This document shows positions 49,998-59,101 of a DNA stretch of 64,000 nucleotides, piece after piece. How positions within the stretch are numbered: the first letter of the stretch is position 1; each line of letters opens with the position of its first letter. Where the stretch lies: NCBI GenBank assembly GCA_035308525.1, contig DATGGM010000124.1:1-64000 (forward strand), written 5' to 3'. The position numbers and the translations under genes were made by a program. The notes below the pieces were generated by a model. That model ran no database searches, was not told the origin of the DNA, and saw only the letters and a list, made by a program, of their open reading frames with translations. This stretch comes from Bog-159 sp035308525. GTDB lineage: Bacteria; Acidobacteriota; Terriglobia; Bryobacterales; Bryobacteraceae.

Positions 49998-52241
49998 TCA
50001 ATAGCCCGCAACCTTACCGCGAAGCACGATAATCGATGCCTTGGGGAGCTCGTACAGCGTATCCGGGCCTACGGCCTGCACAGTCGACTTGGACGGCGGG
50101 CCGTCCGGGGCCGCATGGCCGCTGACCCGCCGCCCGCGGCCACCCTCGTCAGAGTCGTCGGCAGGGTTGGCCGTCTGATCGGATTTGGCGTCGGCTGGAA
50201 CCGGATCAGGGTGCCACTGATATTCGGCCGGCCCGAACACCACCCGGTCCACAGCGCCGGAGAAAAAGCGATTATGCCTGGTCACCGGATCGGCGAACGT
50301 CACCCTCACAGAGTGATCGTTGTCCTGGTCCTTGTTCACCAGCATGACGGACCATTGCCTATCGGGCCGCTCGACGGCGTAAGCCGTCACCAGAATGTTC
50401 CCGTCCTGGTCCCTAACGTCGCCGGCCACTCTATAGAGTTTATGGATGGCGTCAACCGGTTGTACCCATTCCCTCGCGATCACCTGCGTCGCCAGATACT
50501 GGGGGGGATAGGATCGGATATGATTGTCGTCGTCTATCGGCAGGAAGCCGCCACCGCCTCCACCTCCGCCGCCTGCGATGTAGTGGAAATAATATGTGCC
50601 GCCGGCGCCCGCGGTCATCATGGAGCCCACATAATCGGCCAGCCAGAGGGCGCTCTTGACGCTGCCCGCTCCGCCCTCGCCGAGATCGTTGCCTTCGGTC
50701 ATGAAAAACGGCACGTTCGGCGGCAGGCCGTTGTCTTTCCATGCTTGGATTACATGGTTCACCCAGGCCGGCTCATGGTAAAGCGAACTCCACTCGCCGC
50801 ACAGCCGCGTGCCCATGCAGGGATAGTGCTCGAATGAGAAAAACGTGAAGTCCCGCAGATGGCCGCGCGCTTTGAGGTAGTCCACGAACCGGCCCAGGAA
50901 CGAGACTCTGCCGTTGGCGTCCGCCCAGGAATCCACGTCGCCGGGAGTCCCTTCGAATGCCGGACCGCCCAGGGGCGCCTTAGGCACCAGCTTGTGGATG
51001 GCCTTGGCGAACTGGATGTACAGCGTCGCATAGTCTTCCGGGAGCACGCGCTGCCCGTCCGGCTCCTCGCCCATCTCGATCCATGAGATCGGATACTTCC
51101 GCTTGTAGAGGTACGCGATCTCGTTGGCCGCGTCCTCCGGTATCGCGTAGAGAATCGCGATCGGAATCATGGTGGGGAGACCGCGCGTCACACCGCAGTT
51201 GAAGAAGAAATCGAAACCGATCTGGTCTCCCCTTCCGTAGTCCAGGTCGGAAGCCGCGTGCCAGGGGTCCACCGAGGAGGGCCAGGTGATGGTCTGCTGC
51301 CGGCTCGGCAGGTGCTTGACGATATCGGTGAATTGGCCGTCCGCCGACACGGTCCCGATGTAGAGTTCATTGATCGCATATCCCACGCAATTGCGCTTAT
51401 CCTGCGCGCCATGCGTATCGCACGTGTTCGACGATTCCGTCATCCAGATGCGTAGGTAGCGCACGGGAATATTCCAACTCAGCAGCTTCAGCGTGGGAGT
51501 GCCGCCCGTGCCGTCCGTGACCGTACCCATGGGGAACGTCTGCCAGGCGCCCTTGTTGATTCCGTCATAAAAAGGTTCCGGTTCTCCGGTCCAGAACTGC
51601 ACGTAATAGCGCCTGGCATAGGGATTGGCCCACGCTATCTTGACGGCATTCATGTCCATCTTGGCGCCCAGATCGATCATGATCCACTGCGGGTGTAGGG
51701 AATCGGGCTCGCCTGTGAAAGCTTGCGTCAGATAGGGATTGCTCTTCCAGTAGGTTTTCAGGTCGCCGTCGGTCAGTCGGGACCAGCCGTTGCCGTCGCC
51801 CAGAGTGGCGCCGCGATGGGGCAAAGGGTACGCCCAAGAGTGGAGGATCTTCTCGCTGGTTGGCTCCGCGCTACCTGTGAAATAGCCCTCCTGCCTGGCC
51901 GCATTGCTCCAGGTGCCGCGCGAGTTCCAGTGCCACGCTTCGATCATCAATTCCGTGTTTTGCCGATAGGTCACGGTTTGCCATCCGGCGCCCAAAAGTT
52001 CCTTGAGGGCCGGATCGGTGAGCACTCGGTCAGTATGCCGCTCGTTCTCCTCCTTGGTGCTTCCGCCGCGCAGCCGGTCAATCGCTCCGCCCAGTGCCCG
52101 GAGGGGACTGAACGAATTCACTGCGTGCGACGGCGCCGCGTCCACGACGATATTCTGTGCGCCGGCGGCGCCCGCCACCCAGAGGCACACGCCTATGCGA
52201 GCGCCGATTCCCAGAACGCGCGATTGTATGCCTGTTGACAT
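49998..52241 (-). CDS. Secreted glycoside-hydrolase-like protein with F5/8 type C (discoidin) domain
   Basis: The 747-residue product has a signal peptide (GIGARIGVCLWVAGAAGAQN), a discoidin-like carbohydrate-binding domain (about 125-300; DGDLKTYWKSNPYL, WIMIDLGAKMDMNAVKI) and a TIM-barrel-like region with candidate acid/base Glu in WIEMGEEPDG and nucleophile Glu in FFMTEGND. The spacing resembles clan GH-A enzymes such as GH39/GH30. A run of nine Gly follows FHYIA, and the C terminus carries an acidic/Gly linker and a small beta domain. The substrate is not predictable. AGAGG precedes the ATG at 52241; the longer frame to 52331 has no better site. Confidence 0.75.
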   Translation of the reverse strand: MSTGIQSRVLGIGARIGVCLWVAGAAGAQNIVVDAAPSHAVNSFSPLRALGGAIDRLRGGSTKEENERHTDRVLTDPALKELLGAGWQTVTYRQNTELMIEAWHWNSRGTWSNAARQEGYFTGSAEPTSEKILHSWAYPLPHRGATLGDGNGWSRLTDGDLKTYWKSNPYLTQAFTGEPDSLHPQWIMIDLGAKMDMNAVKIAWANPYARRYYVQFWTGEPEPFYDGINKGAWQTFPMGTVTDGTGGTPTLKLLSWNIPVRYLRIWMTESSNTCDTHGAQDKRNCVGYAINELYIGTVSADGQFTDIVKHLPSRQQTITWPSSVDPWHAASDLDYGRGDQIGFDFFFNCGVTRGLPTMIPIAILYAIPEDAANEIAYLYKRKYPISWIEMGEEPDGQRVLPEDYATLYIQFAKAIHKLVPKAPLGGPAFEGTPGDVDSWADANGRVSFLGRFVDYLKARGHLRDFTFFSFEHYPCMGTRLCGEWSSLYHEPAWVNHVIQAWKDNGLPPNVPFFMTEGNDLGEGGAGSVKSALWLADYVGSMMTAGAGGTYYFHYIAGGGGGGGGGFLPIDDDNHIRSYPPQYLATQVIAREWVQPVDAIHKLYRVAGDVRDQDGNILVTAYAVERPDRQWSVMLVNKDQDNDHSVRVTFADPVTRHNRFFSGAVDRVVFGPAEYQWHPDPVPADAKSDQTANPADDSDEGGRGRRVSGHAAPDGPPSKSTVQAVGPDTLYELPKASIIVLRGKVAGY

Positions 52242-52458
52242 GACCGCCTCTTTGAGATCCCGGATAGGCAAGTGTATCCCTTCTACGCGGTGTGGCACAA
52301 CACCGATAGCGGTAAGCGAAGAGCATGGCATAGATAATCAGGGCGATCAAGGTCAGTCCGATGGTCAAAACGGCGAAGCCCAGGCGGCGCCGGGATTTGC
52401 CCGTTACCGTTGGCCCGTCCGGCTTGTGGAATTCCGGCGCGCTCTCTACCCTAGGATT

Positions 52459-53058
52459 ATGCTGAAACTCGCAAAGCGACTCGCGTTGGTGTCGCTGCTG
52501 GTTGCCGGAACTGGTGCCGCTGCGTCCCCGGTGCGTATCTTGATCGCTTACCATTCCCAGACGGGCAACACCGCGAAGCTGGCTGCCGCTGTACGGGAAG
52601 GCGCCGCGTCAGTGGCGGGAGTCGAGGTTCTGCTGCGCCCGGTGGATGACGCCGGCACGGAGGACATCGCAAAATCCGACGGCATCCTGCTCGGCACACC
52701 CGTTCACTGGGGTAACCTATCGGCTGAGTCCAAACGGTTTCTGGATCGGGTGGCCGAGGTCCTTGGCAAAACCAGCAAGGTGCTCGGCGACGGCCGTACC
52801 GCCGGTGTGTTTTGTACCGCCGGCAGCAGCTCCAACGGGCAGGAAATGGCACGGCTGGCGGCCATCGCAGCCTTTTTGGATATGCGCTTCATCGTGATCG
52901 GCGGCGTCAACGACGAAGGATTTGGTTCGCTGGGCCCGCAAGCTGTGACGGGCGGTTCACCACCTGGTGTCAGCGAGCGGGATCGAGCCGAGGCGCGGCG
53001 CTTTGGAGAGCGCTTCGCCCGCTTGACGTGGCAACTCCGGGCGGGAGCAAAGCCGTAG
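52459..53058 (+). CDS. Flavodoxin-like protein with signal peptide (WrbA/NAD(P)H-quinone reductase type)
   Basis: The 199-residue product starts with an export signal (KRLALVSLLVAGTGAAASP) followed by a flavodoxin fold: ILIAYHSQTGNTAKLAAAV is the FMN phosphate loop, DGILLGTPVHWGNLSAESKR the second FMN loop, and GVFCTAGSSSNGQEM the third. Flavodoxins are usually cytosolic; the leader suggests a periplasmic quinone or electron-transfer role. GGATT precedes the ATG at 52459. The frame is open upstream to 52003 without family similarity. It is divergent from the glycoside-hydrolase-like gene and followed after 48 bases by a secreted-protein gene. Confidence 0.8.
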   Translation: MLKLAKRLALVSLLVAGTGAAASPVRILIAYHSQTGNTAKLAAAVREGAASVAGVEVLLRPVDDAGTEDIAKSDGILLGTPVHWGNLSAESKRFLDRVAEVLGKTSKVLGDGRTAGVFCTAGSSSNGQEMARLAAIAAFLDMRFIVIGGVNDEGFGSLGPQAVTGGSPPGVSERDRAEARRFGERFARLTWQLRAGAKP

Positions 53059-53106
53059 TAACAGTATGTCAATCGAAGCATTGGCCGCAAAAAACGGAGG
53101 TTAGGC

Positions 53107-54384
53107 ATGCCTAAGACGATGGCGTGGGTGCTCGTTGTATGGTGCGCGGCAGGGACAGTGCGCGGGCAGGGGGCGGCCGCGGCTGCGCCCGCGCAAACGG
53201 ACACGGATGAGTACACGCGCTACGAGCTGCTGTCGCCGGAGAGCTCGAGTTTCGCGATCCGTTACGAGGTGACTGCTACCACCCCCGGAGCGAAGTATTT
53301 CTTCAATCCGATCCGCAAGGGCAGCGTGGCTAGCGACGAGTCGGTGGTTGACGTGATGACCGGACAGCCATTGCGGTTTGAAGTCGTTGGCGGTGCGGAG
53401 GCATTGCAGGATCCGCTGTTGAAGGGCGGAGACCCGTTGGTGGATTACATCAAGGTGCATTTGGCTCGTGCGGTGCCGCCCGAAGGTCAGGCGCGGCTGC
53501 TGATTCTGAAAACGTACAAGGATGCCAAGAGCTACTATCGCGAGGGCGACGCGATAGTTTTCAACCGGCCACTGGGCATTCCGCGAAACAGCGTGGTGCT
53601 GCCCGCGGGTTATGAACTGGTGGCGTGCAACGTGCCATCGCAGGTTCTGACGCAGCCGGATGGACGGATTACCATCAGCTTCATGAATGGCAGCAGGGCG
53701 CAGGCGCCACTGGTCGTGAAAGGCAAGCCCGGCGCACAGACGGGCACTCCACCCGCGTCGCGGGCGCCGGGTTCGACCAAGAGCTGGGAAGCCCCGTTCG
53801 AGGGCGAAACTGAGCGGGAGCGTCTTTCGGAACGCGCACACCAGGACCGCGATATCGTGTACTTCCTGCAGCAGCCGGAAACGCACGCCTTCCGTCTTTA
53901 TCACGACTACACGGAGTCGAGCCCGGGAGTACATGCGTACTTCAACGTCGTGCGGACCGGCAGCCAGGTATCGAATCCGTCGGCCTACCTGCTCGACACG
54001 GGCGAAAATCTGACGACGAAGATAATGACCGGCGCAGAACTGGCAGCCGCAAAGATCGACGCGGGAGAGCCGGTTGACCGAGCGGCACAGGTAGTGGTCA
54101 TTTCCTTCCCTCCGGTAATAGTCGGGCAGAACATCCGTCTGCGCATTACAGAGACCTACACTGCGCCGGAGAGTTACCGCATTGAGGGAGACACCCTGGT
54201 ATTTGACCGAAGCCTTGGACGTCCACGCAACGCCGTGGTGTTGCCGGAGGGATGGTACTTGACCGCCAGTTCCATTCCCGCGACGGTTACACAGATGGCC
54301 GACGGCCGCATCCGATTGGATTTCTGGAACGGGCGGCCGGACCCGGTGGACGTGCTGATCAAAGCGAAACGCCGGACACGTTAG
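53107..54384 (+). CDS. Secreted protein with two copies of an unknown domain
   Basis: The 425-residue product has a signal peptide (MAWVLVVWCAAGTVRGQ) and two homologous units of about 145-170 residues (about 38-195 and 255-425). The clearest pairs are YREGDAIVFNRPLGIPRNSV with YRIEGDTLVFDRSLGRPRNA, and QPDGRITISFMNG with MADGRIRLDFWNG. A low-complexity Pro/Ser/Gly linker joins them. Both copies are beta-rich with no catalytic motif. I do not recognise the family. GGAGGTTAG precedes the ATG at 53107. It probably forms a unit with the exported flavodoxin gene 48 bases upstream. Confidence 0.75.
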   Translation: MPKTMAWVLVVWCAAGTVRGQGAAAAAPAQTDTDEYTRYELLSPESSSFAIRYEVTATTPGAKYFFNPIRKGSVASDESVVDVMTGQPLRFEVVGGAEALQDPLLKGGDPLVDYIKVHLARAVPPEGQARLLILKTYKDAKSYYREGDAIVFNRPLGIPRNSVVLPAGYELVACNVPSQVLTQPDGRITISFMNGSRAQAPLVVKGKPGAQTGTPPASRAPGSTKSWEAPFEGETERERLSERAHQDRDIVYFLQQPETHAFRLYHDYTESSPGVHAYFNVVRTGSQVSNPSAYLLDTGENLTTKIMTGAELAAAKIDAGEPVDRAAQVVVISFPPVIVGQNIRLRITETYTAPESYRIEGDTLVFDRSLGRPRNAVVLPEGWYLTASSIPATVTQMADGRIRLDFWNGRPDPVDVLIKAKRRTR

Positions 54385-54619
54385 CTGGCTTTTGCCGGGC
54401 CGTCACTGCCTCCAGTCTTCTATAAGGGCGGCCACCAGTAGCGCCCGTGATCGTCGACGGCAACGTCCCACAGGTTTCTGGCGCTATCGGTTTCGCCAGG
54501 CATGTCGAGCCTGAAGTCGTCGCCAGAGCCCGCGCCGAGAGTCCAGCGATTCGATGATCGGAAAAGTGGTTGGAAACCAGACGGGGCCGCGCCAGTTCGT
54601 TGTGTCATGATGGTTGCTT

Positions 54620-54802
54620 ATGAAATGGAATTACACAATATGCCAGTCCGATGAAGACCTGGACGGCATTCAGACGAGATTGGACGAATTTGGCCAGGAC
54701 GGGTGGGAGCTCGTCTCAGTCACCCATCAATCGTTGGTTGATGAGAATGAACAGTCGTTTGACCAATACACGCTCTTCTTCAAACGGCCCGGCTCGGCCT
54801 GA
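54620..54802 (+). CDS. DUF4177-like small protein
   Basis: The 60-residue product reads as a compact alpha/beta protein: KWNYTICQSDEDLDG, then RLDEFGQDGWELVSVTHQ, then FDQYTLFFKRP. The LNELGxxGWELVSV pattern is that of the DUF4177 family, whose function is unknown. The ATG at 54620 is preferred over the in-frame TTG at 54614. It lies alone in the gap before the second DUF1549/DUF1501 module, and about 235 bases upstream of it show no other gene. Confidence 0.65.
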   Translation: MKWNYTICQSDEDLDGIQTRLDEFGQDGWELVSVTHQSLVDENEQSFDQYTLFFKRPGSA

Positions 54803-54930
54803 TCCCCGAAAAACACCGTCATTGGGTGAATATATCGCGGTTTTGGCGCACTGATTTTGGTCAGGTGGCGTTCGACAGGACGGTAAGCGGGGGCGCCAAC
54901 TCACATTCCATGTATTGTTAAAATCAGGCA

Positions 54931-57585
54931 ATGCGACAATTGGCCGGCAGCCTTGTCCTTCTGTCTGCCGCCGCCCCGGCTCTATTTGGTCAGGCGGCCT
55001 CTGGTACTGTTGACGCCGATTTCTTTGAGACGAAGATCCGCCCGTTGTTCGCGGAGAAGTGCTACGCCTGTCACACGGACAAGCGCATGGGAGGACTGCA
55101 ACTCGACTCCCGAGAGCACTTCCTCAAAGGCGGGAAGTCCGGACCCATTGCCGTACCGGGAGATCCCGGCGCGAGCCTTCTAGTGAAAGCTCTGCGCTAC
55201 GACGCAAACCCCAAGATGCCGCCCACCGGCAAACTGGCCGCCGGCCAGATCGCCGCTGTGGAAGCTTGGGTCAAAGCCGGCGCTGTGTGGCCGAACGATG
55301 AGAAAGCCGCCGTGAAACCGCCGCCTTACAGGATCACCGCGGAGCAGCACGCGTTCTGGTCCTTCGAACCGGTTAAGCCCGTGCTTCCGCCGGACGTTCA
55401 GGATACCCGTTGGGCCCGCACTGAGATCGACCATTTCATCGCGGCAAAGCTCGAGGCGCGTGGGCTGCACCCGGTCCGCGGCGCCAGCCGGCACACGCTG
55501 ATTCGGCGCGCCAGTTACGATCTCACAGGCCTCCCGCCGAGCGCCGAAGAGGTCGATGCATTCGAGCACGATCGCTCACCCGAGGCGTTCGCCAAAGTCA
55601 TCGATCGTCTGCTCGCCTCCCCTCGCTATGGGGAGCGCTGGGGACGGCTCTGGCTCGACGTCGCCCGCTATTCCGATGACCGGCTCGACTCGGAGCGCGA
55701 CAACCCCTATCCGGCCTCCTTCCGCTATCGCGATTGGGTGATTCAGGCCATCCAGAACGATATGCCCTACGACGTTTTCGTGAAGGCCCAAATCGCCGGT
55801 GACCGGCTACCCGATCACGAAAAATACGAAGCTGGCCTCGGTTTCTACGCGCTGAGCCCCGAGATGCAGGACGATCGCGTGGATGCCACCGCCCGCGGAT
55901 TCCTCGGTCTCACGGTGGCCTGCGCACAATGTCACGATCACAAGTACGACCCCATTCCCACTAGCGATTTCTACTCGCTGTTGGGCATCTTCCGCAACAC
56001 GGAACTGCATGAGATTGCGCTGGCCCCCAAGGAAGCCGTCGATGCGTACAAAGCACAGGACGCCCTGGTTCATAAAAAGGAGAAAGAACTAAAGGAGTAC
56101 GTCGGGGCGCAGTCGGCACAGCTCGGCCTCATTCTCGCTTCAGAGACGGCGCGCTACCTGCTCGCCTCCGGCCAGCCCTCGAACCATCCCTCGAACGAGG
56201 ACGGAGACCCAATCGCCGGGCCCGCGCTCGATCGGGAAACGCTCGCCCGCTGGACAAAGTATTTGGCGGAGCCCGAAAAGCAACATCCCTTCTTGAAGGA
56301 CTGGTACGCTGCCTCCACGCAGGATCAACGTGCGAAGGCGGCCGCGGAGTTTCAGACCCAGGTCCTCGCCGTTATGACTGAGAAAGCTCATATCGACGAC
56401 GAAAACCACGTTCGCCTGGGTCTCGATCCCACGCGCGAGGATCTCTCGAACGCGAATCTCGTTTCACTGGACCGCGCCAAGTTCGGCCTCTGGGAAGATC
56501 TGCTCGGCGATCACGGAGTCCTCCACTACGGAGGCACCGACAAAGAGGAAACTAAAATCGACCGGTTCCTCTCGGGTGTTTGGCTCGATCACCTGAACCG
56601 GCTTCGCGCGCAATTAGCGGCGCTGAAGAAGGAACTGCCGCCTGCGTACCCGGTACTGCAAACCATTACCGACAAGGAGAAACCCGAGGAACAACATATT
56701 TGGATTCGCGGCGATCAGAACAATCCCGGCGACCTTGCTCCCCCACACTTTCTGGCCATCCTGTCCCGGGCCGGGCCGGAACCCTTCGCGCGTGGCAAAG
56801 AGCGGTTGGAGCTGGCGGAAGCCATCGCCAGCCCCGCCAATCCGCTGACCGCCCGCGTGATGGTCAATCGCGTCTGGCAGCAGCATTTCGGGTACGGCCT
56901 GGTGCGCACGCCCAGCAATTTCGGCTCGCAGGGCGACCGCCCCTCGCATCCCGAACTGCTCGACTATCTCGCGGACCGTTTTGTTCGTGAAGGCTGGTCG
57001 CTCAAGAAATTACACCGCGAAATCATGCTGACGGCAACCTATGAGTCGAGTGATGAGTCCTCCGACCGTAACTATGCCGAGGACCCCGACAACCGCCTGC
57101 TTTGGCGATACAACCGCCGGCGGCTCGACGCCGAATCGCTCCGCGACTCCATTTTGTTCGTCTCCGGCAAGCTGGATTTGAAGGCAGGCGGCCCCGCCGT
57201 CCGGATCAACGGAGAAAATAACCGACGCACGGTGTACGCTTTCATTTCCCGCCGCCAACTCGATCCGATGCTCGCGCTATTCGATTTTCCGAATCCGAAC
57301 AACACCAGCGAACAGCGGCTGCAGACTACCGTCCCGCTGCAGAAGCTCTTCTTTATGAACAGTCCGTTCGTGATCGATCAGTCCACTGCCCTAATGGCTC
57401 GCGTTGCCGCGATTGCATGGAATGACGACGAGCGCATTACGGCCACTTACCGCTTTGTACTCCAGCGCGAGCCCACGCCTGAAGAGCGGAGGCTTGCTCA
57501 CGAATTCGTCGCCGGAAATGCCGGTGCCTGGCCCGAATATGGCCAGGTCATGCTGAGCTCCAATGAGTTCACCTATATTAACTAA
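54931..57585 (+). CDS. PSCyt1-DUF1549-DUF1553 protein (module 2)
   Basis: The 884-residue exported protein has a signal peptide (LAGSLVLLSAAAPALFGQA), a planctomycete cytochrome domain with C44-YA-C47-H48 and a PKMPPTGKL segment where a Met ligand is expected, then DUF1549 (about 155-370) with CAQCHDHKYDPIP near 330-345, and DUF1553 (about 600-860; NPLTARVMVNRVWQQHFGYG). The first Cys motif is the normal CX2CH, unlike the CX4CH of the operon 1 homologue. It is followed after 12 bases by the DUF1501 gene, with which it must be co-transcribed. Function is unknown; haem binding in the periplasm is probable. Confidence 0.9.
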   Translation: MRQLAGSLVLLSAAAPALFGQAASGTVDADFFETKIRPLFAEKCYACHTDKRMGGLQLDSREHFLKGGKSGPIAVPGDPGASLLVKALRYDANPKMPPTGKLAAGQIAAVEAWVKAGAVWPNDEKAAVKPPPYRITAEQHAFWSFEPVKPVLPPDVQDTRWARTEIDHFIAAKLEARGLHPVRGASRHTLIRRASYDLTGLPPSAEEVDAFEHDRSPEAFAKVIDRLLASPRYGERWGRLWLDVARYSDDRLDSERDNPYPASFRYRDWVIQAIQNDMPYDVFVKAQIAGDRLPDHEKYEAGLGFYALSPEMQDDRVDATARGFLGLTVACAQCHDHKYDPIPTSDFYSLLGIFRNTELHEIALAPKEAVDAYKAQDALVHKKEKELKEYVGAQSAQLGLILASETARYLLASGQPSNHPSNEDGDPIAGPALDRETLARWTKYLAEPEKQHPFLKDWYAASTQDQRAKAAAEFQTQVLAVMTEKAHIDDENHVRLGLDPTREDLSNANLVSLDRAKFGLWEDLLGDHGVLHYGGTDKEETKIDRFLSGVWLDHLNRLRAQLAALKKELPPAYPVLQTITDKEKPEEQHIWIRGDQNNPGDLAPPHFLAILSRAGPEPFARGKERLELAEAIASPANPLTARVMVNRVWQQHFGYGLVRTPSNFGSQGDRPSHPELLDYLADRFVREGWSLKKLHREIMLTATYESSDESSDRNYAEDPDNRLLWRYNRRRLDAESLRDSILFVSGKLDLKAGGPAVRINGENNRRTVYAFISRRQLDPMLALFDFPNPNNTSEQRLQTTVPLQKLFFMNSPFVIDQSTALMARVAAIAWNDDERITATYRFVLQREPTPEERRLAHEFVAGNAGAWPEYGQVMLSSNEFTYIN

Positions 57586-57597
57586 GGAAAGAACCAG

Positions 57598-59007
57598 ATG
57601 ATCTTTGCGCCATCGCGAAGGCAAATACTCCGCACCATGGGAACCGGCTTCGGCATGGCCGGACTCGCCGGTATTCTGAGCGCGCAAAGCGATGGGACCA
57701 AGGCCCTGCCCGGCGCGGACGCGCCTATGACTCCCAAAGCCCCGCACTTCAAGGCTTCGGCCAAACATATTATCTTTCTCTTTCTCAACGGCGGTCCTTC
57801 CCAGGTAGACACGTTCGATCCCAAGCCGATGCTGCAGAAGTACACCGGCCAGCCCATCCCCAGCGGCAATTTGAAGACCGAGCGTAAGACCGGCAATCTG
57901 CTCGGGTCGCCCTTCGCTTTCCGGCGCTGCGGCAAGAGCGGCATCGAGGTCAGTGAGATCTTCCCTAAGCTGGGAGACTCGATCGACGATGTCTGCGTGA
58001 TTCGCTCGATGTACACGGATATCCCGAACCACGAACCATCGCTTTTCCTGATGAACTGCGGCCATCGGGTTCCCGGCCGACCGTCGATGGGTTCGTGGCT
58101 GACGTACGGCCTGGGTTCGGAGAATCAGAACTTGCCCGGCTATGTGGTCTTGTGCCCCGGTTACCCAATCGTGGGGGCGCAACTGTGGAGCTCCACGTTC
58201 CTACCGGCTATCTACCAGGGCACTTACATCCCGAACAGTGAGAAGACTCCCGACAAACTCATCAGCTATATCCGCAATCCATCGACGCCACTGCCCGAAC
58301 AGCGGCGCGCGCTGGATCTGCTGCGGCAACTGAATCTGATCGAAGAGCAGCGCGAAGGTGAGGACAGCCAGCTCGAGAGCAGTATCCAGGCGGCTGAAAT
58401 TGCCTATCGGATGCAAAGCGAAGCCCCGGAAGTTTTCGATATCACCAAAGAGCCCGAAGCCGTCCGCGGCCGTTACGGCGACCATGATTTCGGTCGAGGC
58501 TGCCTGATGGCCCGCCGCCTGGTGGAGCGCGGCGTACGCATGGTCCAGGTTTATTATGGCAATGGCCAACCTTGGGACAACCACGACGACATCCTCATTC
58601 ATCGCAAACTGGCCCACGACGTCGACGGTCCCATCGCCGCCCTGCTGGCCGACCTGAAGGCCAGCGGTCTGCTGAAGGAAACGCTGATCGTCATCGGCGG
58701 TGAGTTCGGCCGTACGCCTGTGGTGGAGGTTAGCGGGCTGGTGAAAGTGCAAAATGGCCGCGATCATAATAGCCACGGTTTCTCGACACTGCTGGCCGGC
58801 GGTGGCGTGAAAGGCGGGATGACCTACGGCAATACTGACGAGTTCGGCTTCAAGGCAGTGGAGAATCCCGTGCACATACACGATCTGCACGCCACAGTTC
58901 TTCACGCCCTGGGCATGGATCACACCAAATTGACCTACCGTTACAGCGGCCGCGACTTCCGCCTGACCGATGTTTCCGGAAATGTCGTGCAGGACGTTTT
59001 GGCCTGA
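57598..59007 (+). CDS. DUF1501 family protein, Tat-exported (module 2)
   Basis: The 469-residue product begins with a Tat leader (SRRQILRTMGTGFGMAGLAG) and carries the DUF1501 blocks FLFLNGGPSQVDTFDPKPML, FGRGCLMARRLVERGVRMVQ, IGGEFGRTPVVEV and GRDHNSHGFSTLLAGGG. The His/Asp-rich C-terminal block fits the alkaline-phosphatase-like metal site expected for the fold. AAGGAA precedes the ATG, and the gene starts 12 bases after the DUF1549 gene. It is the second DUF1501 protein in the window and differs clearly in sequence from that at 10130, so the two modules are not a recent duplication. Confidence 0.9.
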   Translation: MIFAPSRRQILRTMGTGFGMAGLAGILSAQSDGTKALPGADAPMTPKAPHFKASAKHIIFLFLNGGPSQVDTFDPKPMLQKYTGQPIPSGNLKTERKTGNLLGSPFAFRRCGKSGIEVSEIFPKLGDSIDDVCVIRSMYTDIPNHEPSLFLMNCGHRVPGRPSMGSWLTYGLGSENQNLPGYVVLCPGYPIVGAQLWSSTFLPAIYQGTYIPNSEKTPDKLISYIRNPSTPLPEQRRALDLLRQLNLIEEQREGEDSQLESSIQAAEIAYRMQSEAPEVFDITKEPEAVRGRYGDHDFGRGCLMARRLVERGVRMVQVYYGNGQPWDNHDDILIHRKLAHDVDGPIAALLADLKASGLLKETLIVIGGEFGRTPVVEVSGLVKVQNGRDHNSHGFSTLLAGGGVKGGMTYGNTDEFGFKAVENPVHIHDLHATVLHALGMDHTKLTYRYSGRDFRLTDVSGNVVQDVLA

Positions 59008-59101
59008 GCCGCCATTATTAAAAGTCTTTGAACACTGGCAACTTAGCGCAACTGCCGGCAATGGCTAGGACTCTGTCTAAATTCTCCGGTCAGCACAGCT
59101 G

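Noticed and set aside
50555..50585. A short GGC/CCGCC repeat tract
   Set aside because: It encodes a nine-glycine run inside the glycoside-hydrolase-like protein and is not an independent repeat element.
54420..54608. A 62-codon minus-strand frame between the duplicated-domain gene and the DUF4177-like gene
   Set aside because: It has no ribosome site and no family pattern. The end (DVAVDDHGRYWWPPL) looks protein-like, but this is too little to support a gene.
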